Shown piece by piece: positions 59,495 through 64,000 of a stretch of DNA of 64,000 nucleotides. The translations under genes and the position numbers were made by a program. This DNA comes from Prauserella alba (GTDB lineage: Bacteria; Actinomycetota; Actinomycetes; Mycobacteriales; Pseudonocardiaceae). The stretch covers positions 372,001-436,000 of the forward strand of contig NZ_JAMTCH010000005.1 of NCBI RefSeq assembly GCF_024171735.1, read 5' to 3'. The notes under the pieces were generated by a model. That model saw only the letters and a list, made by a program, of their open reading frames with translations. It had not been told where the DNA came from and did not search any database. Numbering within the stretch: position 1 is the first letter of the stretch; each line of letters starts with the position of its first letter.

Positions 59495-60682
59495 ATGGCT
59501 GGTACTGGGGTTCGAGCAAGGCGCGGTGGTGGCTCGCGTCGTGAACGTCGGCCTGAGGTGTGGGAGATCCGGGTGAGCACCGGGATCGATCCGTCGAGTG
59601 GCCGGAGCGTGCAGCGCTCGTTCACCCATCACGGTGATGCTGCCAGCGCGCAGAGCCGTCAGCAGGAGCTGGTGGAACTGCACGGCGCGCGGGTGGCGCA
59701 AGCGCCTCCGGAAAGTGCGGCGATGACGGTGCAGGAGCTGCTGGATGCGTTCTTGGCCGCGCCGCATCGCTGGTCGGCCACGACCTGGCGCAGTCACCGG
59801 GGTCAGGCGGCGTTGCTGCGGGCCGACCGGATCCGCCGTGCCCGGCTGGATCGGATGAGTGCGATGACGGTCGAGCGGGCGATTGAGCGGTGGGCGCGAG
59901 AGGGTGTGACCGCGTCGAACCTGTGTGGCCGGTTCGCCACCTTGCATGCGGCGATCTCTTGGGCGGTGAAGAACCGCCTGTTGATCGACGATCCGCTGGC
60001 AGGAGTGCGCGGCCCGCGTCGCCCGTTGCCGCGCCTCCATCTACGGCCCGGAGAAGTGCGGAGGCTGATCCTGACCGCCGACGAGCGTGTCGAGAAAGCT
60101 GATGCGCGGCTGGTCGAACAACCCTTCCGGCACGACCGGGCGCTGGCGGCGTTCCGCGCCGAGCAGGACGCGCTGCTGGTTCGCCTCGCCGCGGATTCGG
60201 CAGCCAGGCGCGGCGAGCTCGTCGCGTTCACGCTCGGTGACCTGGCCGGGCGGACGTTGACGATCGAGCGGGCCTCGCAGGACGGGGTGATCGGGCCGGT
60301 CAAGAACCACCTGCGCGCCAGCATGACCTTGGGCACCGACACCGCCGCCTACTGGCATGGGCACGTGGCGCGGTGGTCCGGCGAGTCGGACGCGACCGCG
60401 TGGCTGTTCAGTGCGACGCCGGATCGGGAGAAGCCGTTGTTGCCGAATGGGTTGGGGCAACGGTTCGAGAAACTCGCGCGGGCGGCGGGCTTGCCGGAGG
60501 CCACGCTCCACCGGCTACGCCACACGGTGGGCACCTACCTGGTCTCGCAGGGCAAGATCTTGCAAGCCAGCAAACGCCTGCGCCACAGCGACGTGGCCAC
60601 CACCCTGCGCGAATACGCCCACGCCATCCCCCTCGACGACCACGACACCGCCGACACCCTCGCCACCCTCTACGGGGTCTGA
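59495..60682 (+). CDS. Tyrosine recombinase, second of tandem pair
   Basis: A 395-residue recombinase. SAARRGELVAFTLGDL supplies the first Arg, KNHLRASMTL the Lys, LHRLRHTVGTYLVSQG His-x-x-Arg, and RHSDVATTLREYAHAI the His and nucleophilic Tyr. An N-terminal arm-binding-like domain (RRPEVWEIRVSTGIDPSSGRSVQRSF) is present, which the first recombinase lacks. ATG 59495 follows AAGGGA; the frame is open from GTG 59441. Its last 90 bases are duplicated as a remnant at 47113-47195. Confidence 0.9.
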   Translation: MAGTGVRARRGGGSRRERRPEVWEIRVSTGIDPSSGRSVQRSFTHHGDAASAQSRQQELVELHGARVAQAPPESAAMTVQELLDAFLAAPHRWSATTWRSHRGQAALLRADRIRRARLDRMSAMTVERAIERWAREGVTASNLCGRFATLHAAISWAVKNRLLIDDPLAGVRGPRRPLPRLHLRPGEVRRLILTADERVEKADARLVEQPFRHDRALAAFRAEQDALLVRLAADSAARRGELVAFTLGDLAGRTLTIERASQDGVIGPVKNHLRASMTLGTDTAAYWHGHVARWSGESDATAWLFSATPDREKPLLPNGLGQRFEKLARAAGLPEATLHRLRHTVGTYLVSQGKILQASKRLRHSDVATTLREYAHAIPLDDHDTADTLATLYGV

Positions 60683-60829
60683 GCCCACGTCGATGGCCAG
60701 CGACCCATGGATGGGAAGTCCGGGGTAATTGCTCTGCAGCGGCCCGCCGCTCGCCACATCCGGCTCTGGCGTGGCATGCCCCCCCGTCGGGTCCTGTGCA
60801 TGACAGTGGGTTTGAGTCTTCTGCCCGGC

Positions 60830-61819
60830 TCAGGCGCCTGTGATGAGTTGGTGGGCGAGGTCGGGGTTGAAGGTTCCTCGCGGGCTGCGTGGGGCGGTGC
60901 CGCACGGACCGTCCGAGATCCCTGGGGTCGTCAGCCAAAGGGTCTGTGCCTGCTTGAGCGGGCCTCCGAGTGACGAGGTGTGTCCGAGCTCTGCTCCGGG
61001 AGGGTTGCAGGTCCCGTCGAGTGGTCCGGCGCCGTTGCGGCTGGTGTCGATGGCGAACACGTAATCGGTGCGGCCGGTTGCTTCCCCGAGAGCTTTACGC
61101 AGCGTGGCGCCGTAGCGTTCTGTTTGGCCGTGTGGGGTGTATCGGCCGACGTTGAGGGCGAACCCTGCAGTCTGCTGAATGTTGGCTGCCTTGAGCAGTT
61201 TGACCATCGTCGCCACGCCGATGCCGGTGCCGTCGCCGGCGGCAAGGAGTACGTGTGCATTGGGGGCATGCTGCGTGAGGGTTGTTGCAGAGGCGGCGAC
61301 GGCCGCAGTTCGAGCATCGCGGTGCGCTGATCGGCAGTGGGGGTTACTCAGCGCCCGGGGCTCGACGATCACGATCGCTTCGCGTTCTGCGATTCCCTCG
61401 GCGACGTGTCTGGTCCATTCCTCCATGTCGTCGGAAGCGTGTTGTGCATTTGCCTCGAACGTGTCGCATGACAGGTCTGATACGCGGTTGAGAACCAGCA
61501 TCGGCATGCTGTTGGCTGTTGTGGCTGCGGATACATAGCGGCGGGTCTCGCGTGCAGCGGCGGGGCCCGGCCCTTGCACCCACCGTGCTATGGCCTTGCT
61601 CGCGATGTCACGCTCGACCTCGTCGCTGAGTGGATGGTGCGGGTGGGCGGCAACCCATTGGGCGGCGATCGAGTCAGGGTCGACGTAGGGGCCTGTTGTC
61701 GTGCCCAACAGTGGATGCGGGGCCGGAGGGTCGAGTGGCGGGTCGACGGCCTGGCACGCGGTCAGGATGATCAAACAGCAGCCCGTGATGATGCCGGCCA
61801 GCCGCTGGATGACGGTCAT
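60830..61819 (-). CDS. GH6 (cellulase family)-like lipoprotein lacking the catalytic acid
   Basis: A 329-residue protein with a lipoprotein signal (LTAC, Cys22). The body follows glycoside hydrolase family 6: PMLVLNRVSDLSC, EEWTRHVAEGIAEREAIVIVEP, VLLAAGDGTGIGV, GFALNVGRYTPH...ERYGATLRKAL, FAIDTSRNGAG, GTCNPPGAELG and LWLTTPGISDGPCG. In active GH6 enzymes the block VIVEPD carries the acid Asp; here it is EPRAL, with Arg at that place. It is shorter than secreted cellulases. It may be an inactive, carbohydrate-binding surface protein. It ends 148 bases from the convergent recombinase. Confidence 0.75.
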   Translation of the reverse strand: MTVIQRLAGIITGCCLIILTACQAVDPPLDPPAPHPLLGTTTGPYVDPDSIAAQWVAAHPHHPLSDEVERDIASKAIARWVQGPGPAAARETRRYVSAATTANSMPMLVLNRVSDLSCDTFEANAQHASDDMEEWTRHVAEGIAEREAIVIVEPRALSNPHCRSAHRDARTAAVAASATTLTQHAPNAHVLLAAGDGTGIGVATMVKLLKAANIQQTAGFALNVGRYTPHGQTERYGATLRKALGEATGRTDYVFAIDTSRNGAGPLDGTCNPPGAELGHTSSLGGPLKQAQTLWLTTPGISDGPCGTAPRSPRGTFNPDLAHQLITGA

Positions 61820-61831
61820 AGTGTCCTCACG

Positions 61832-63886
61832 TTAGTCGTCACACTTCGGGGTTGACAGTGGTGCTGCGAGTATGGCGACGAACTTCTCGAGGACGTGGCG
61901 CGCGTGGCCGGCGGGCAGATCGGTAAGGGCCTTTTCTGCAGCCGTGCGTGCTTCGGCGCCAGCGACGCCGGTCAGGTCGAGTGCGTCTGCGGTTGCTCTG
62001 CTGTCTGCCGACAATGCGGTTGCCGTGAGCCCGCTGTCATCGAGCAGGGCGGGAAGGGCGGACAGCCGCAGCTCCAGCAACCCCTGCAGTGTGGTGTCCA
62101 GCCTTGTCCGTTTGTTACGCAGCGCCAAGAGATCTTCAGTATGTAGGAAGGTGATTCCGCAGTGGTATCCAAACGACCGAATGGCGCCCACGACATCGTC
62201 ACTAGCTCCGGCCAACTGCGCTCCGACACGTGCCGGGAACTCGAACATGGTTCCGAAGAGTGCAGTGCCGCTGGCGACCACCTGACCAGGCTGGCAGGCA
62301 CGGGCGCGTAGCGACGTCAGCTCATCCAGCCACTCGGCGAACACCCCGGACAGCGCGGGCCTGTGGTGGGCGATGATCGCCGCAGCCTGCGCGAGGAGGA
62401 AGTCACCCGCCATGATGGCTGTCGCTGCGGGCCAGTCGACGCCGCGCTGTTCCGAGCTTTGGGATGCGGGGCCGAGTAGGGCGAGAGCGCCGAGCATGGC
62501 CAGCTCGATGGCCGTCGCGACAAGGGCGTGTTCATTGTCCGGTGGTTGCCCGTTGACCATCGTCGCGGCAGCGAAGAGTATTGCTGGCCGGAGGTCGTGG
62601 TTGGTCCCGGATTGGCCGGATACGAGCAGAGACGTGATGAACGGCCAGTCGTCGCGCACCGTCCTGACTGCGATCTCGTTGCAAGCGAGAAGGAAAGGGA
62701 CGAGAAGTCGGCTCGTGTCATCCTGAAGACCCAGCCGTTGCTGCGGCCCGAGTCCGCCGATCCCCTCCGGCAGCAGGATCGCTCTACGCCCCTTGACAAA
62801 GAACGGGTTCTCGCTGCTCGAACTGTCAGCCAGCATGCGCCAGGCAAGGTGATAACGGCGAGCAGCGTGACGTGCTGTACCGAAGTATCCGATGAAGGCG
62901 CGGGTGAGCTCACGTGTGTAGGCTCGCTCAGCAGCGTCGTTCTCAGCGAAATGAGCCGCGATTGCACGACCTGCAAGTACTCCGCTCCGGATGGCGTGTC
63001 CGAGACCGTCACCGGTGAACGGGTTCACAAGACCTGCAGCATCCCCGACCAGCAGGATCCCATCTCGCGCGCAGCCCTCGGGCTCGAAGCTGGTGTTGAT
63101 GAGCCCCGAAATGACCGGGGTTATTGGCCGCAATGAGAAGTTGCGCTCTCGGGAACGCAGACTCTCGACAGCAAGGTCAAGCAGTTCGCACGCTGGCGCG
63201 TGCCGGTCCGAGGTGAGCGCAGTCACTGCGACGGTGGCGACGCTCGGAAACACCGGTGAGGGCAGCACCCGGGCCGCGGTGGGGCGAGCTTGAGGATTCG
63301 TCGGCGGTGGAGGTACCAACTCCAGGGACGTTGGCGTGCCTTCGGGAAAGCCCTCATATCGTCGTGCGTAGGTGATACCTGTGGGCTGGCCCGCGTGAGT
63401 GAGGAGACGGCTTGCCTGGTGGCTGCCGGCCGCCAACACTACGTACCGAACGTTGATGGTGTCGTCGGACTCGAGAGTTGCCAACCAGCGATCGCCGACA
63501 CGCTCGAGCTGGCGAACAGGAGAGTCGATGAAACGTACGCTGGCGTCTCGAGCCGATCTGCGCAATTCACCTAATAGCGCATTACGGGTGCACAGAACGA
63601 GGCCGGGTTCGTCGTAAGTGACGTCACGTTGGCCGTCGAACCGTACTGCGAGCCTGTCCACTGGGGCGCTCTTGAGGGTATAACTCGCTCGTGGTGCTGG
63701 AGGGAGCTCGTTGCTGCTGAGGGCTACTTCGTGATCGACCGGCAATCCACGGGGCGGTCGGTCGGCAAGCACAACGTTTATGCCCTGCAGCGCGAGCTCG
63801 CGTGCCGCGGTGGAACCCGCCGGGCCGGCGCCGACGACCAGTACGTCGATTGCCGCTGAGTTGGTCAGGTCCACTGTCGCCGCCAC
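61832..63886 (-). CDS. Geranylgeranyl-reductase-like flavoprotein fused to degenerate isoprenyl-synthase domain
   Basis: A 684-residue protein. Residues 13-390 are a FAD-dependent oxidoreductase of the geranylgeranyl-reductase family: VLVVGAGPAGSTAARELA (FAD loop), LVGDAAGLVNPFTGDGLGHAIRSG (conserved FAD-binding end). Residues about 400-684 resemble an all-helical trans-isoprenyl diphosphate synthase (LRPAILFAAATMVNG, GDFLLAQAAAIIA, SFGYHCGITFLHTEDLL), but both DDxxD metal-binding motifs are missing (AIELAMLGALALL, ITFLHTEDLLAL). The start is GTG 63886, overlapping the upstream gene, which is itself isoprenyl-synthase-like. Role in quinone or isoprenoid side-chain reduction is inferred. Confidence 0.75.
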   Translation of the reverse strand: MAATVDLTNSAAIDVLVVGAGPAGSTAARELALQGINVVLADRPPRGLPVDHEVALSSNELPPAPRASYTLKSAPVDRLAVRFDGQRDVTYDEPGLVLCTRNALLGELRRSARDASVRFIDSPVRQLERVGDRWLATLESDDTINVRYVVLAAGSHQASRLLTHAGQPTGITYARRYEGFPEGTPTSLELVPPPPTNPQARPTAARVLPSPVFPSVATVAVTALTSDRHAPACELLDLAVESLRSRERNFSLRPITPVISGLINTSFEPEGCARDGILLVGDAAGLVNPFTGDGLGHAIRSGVLAGRAIAAHFAENDAAERAYTRELTRAFIGYFGTARHAARRYHLAWRMLADSSSSENPFFVKGRRAILLPEGIGGLGPQQRLGLQDDTSRLLVPFLLACNEIAVRTVRDDWPFITSLLVSGQSGTNHDLRPAILFAAATMVNGQPPDNEHALVATAIELAMLGALALLGPASQSSEQRGVDWPAATAIMAGDFLLAQAAAIIAHHRPALSGVFAEWLDELTSLRARACQPGQVVASGTALFGTMFEFPARVGAQLAGASDDVVGAIRSFGYHCGITFLHTEDLLALRNKRTRLDTTLQGLLELRLSALPALLDDSGLTATALSADSRATADALDLTGVAGAEARTAAEKALTDLPAGHARHVLEKFVAILAAPLSTPKCDD

Positions 63887-64000
63887 ATGGTCTCTGCCGT
63901 TACCAATAACGCTTCGCCAGCCGGCAATTTTGTGAGCGGTCCCAGCACGGATACAGCGTCGTCGTAGTGTCGCTCTGCGATTGTCATGGCTTGCTCCACA
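63865..64000 (-). CDS. C-terminal end of polyprenyl-synthase-like protein, partial
   Basis: An open frame runs in from the right edge and stops at TGA 63865-63867, overlapping the next gene by 22 bases. The visible residues (VEQAMTIAERHYDDAVSVLG...LVTAETMWRRQ) resemble the C-terminal helices of trans-isoprenyl diphosphate synthases and parallel the end of the domain fused to the flavoprotein. The rest lies outside the window, so catalytic motifs cannot be judged. Confidence 0.55.
   Translation of the reverse strand, partial: VEQAMTIAERHYDDAVSVLGPLTKLPAGEALLVTAETMWRRQWT

Overview
The window is high-GC DNA with short operon overlaps (ATGA/GTGA), many GTG starts and protein families typical of filamentous or nocardioform actinobacteria: a Tad pilus locus with a LysM/BTAD membrane regulator, an actinobacterial-type conjugation module, type I-E CRISPR repeats ending in GGGGATCAGCC, and a PrgI/TrbL set. 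The genus cannot be fixed from this sequence alone.

Layout. (1) 1-10067, plus strand: a Tad/Flp-type pilus locus (SAF-domain end, TadZ-like, TadA/CpaF, TadB, TadC, a small pilin-like peptide, two TadE-like proteins, a TadG-like protein, an AT-hook protein) closing with a large membrane protein that joins LysM and BTAD domains. (2) About 10131-37997: what looks like an integrative conjugative element. Its cargo is a three-gene minus-strand operon (small helical/winged-helix-like protein, Rad50-like ABC ATPase with a zinc knuckle, PD-(D/E)xK nuclease), then a plus-strand MoxR-AAA/vWA-metallopeptidase cassette with small partners, a minus-strand type IV secretion operon (sigma-like protein, VirB2-like, TrbL/VirB6-like, PrgI, VirB4, VirD4, replication-relaxation-like, NlpC/P60 hydrolase), a methyltransferase-like/methyltransferase pair, an excisionase and a tyrosine integrase. 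A 12-bp identical sequence lies just outside the nuclease operon and just after the integrase and may mark the two ends. (3) 38067-46909: a type I-E CRISPR-Cas locus with cas3-cas8e-cse2-cas7-cas5-cas6e but no cas1/cas2, flanked by two divergently oriented arrays with a shared leader end. (4) 47113-60682: a defence segment with a DEDDh exonuclease, a complete Wadjet system (JetABCD), an AlbA_2/Schlafen-type protein, a 3' fragment of a tRNA-Arg gene with its terminator, and two tandem tyrosine recombinases. An 83-bp remnant of the second recombinase's 3' end sits at the far left of this segment. (5) 60830-64000, minus strand: chromosomal-looking genes, namely a GH6-like lipoprotein lacking its catalytic acid, a geranylgeranyl-reductase-like flavoprotein with a degenerate isoprenyl-synthase tail, and the end of a polyprenyl-synthase-like gene.

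Together the middle 50 kb reads as accreted mobile DNA loaded with anti-phage and anti-plasmid functions: interference-only CRISPR, Wadjet (which cuts circular plasmids), a probable ABC-ATPase/nuclease system that I cannot match to a named family with certainty, and a chaperone-like MoxR/vWA module. The strongest candidates for something undescribed are the 10154-15067 operon and the 16252-21448 cassette.
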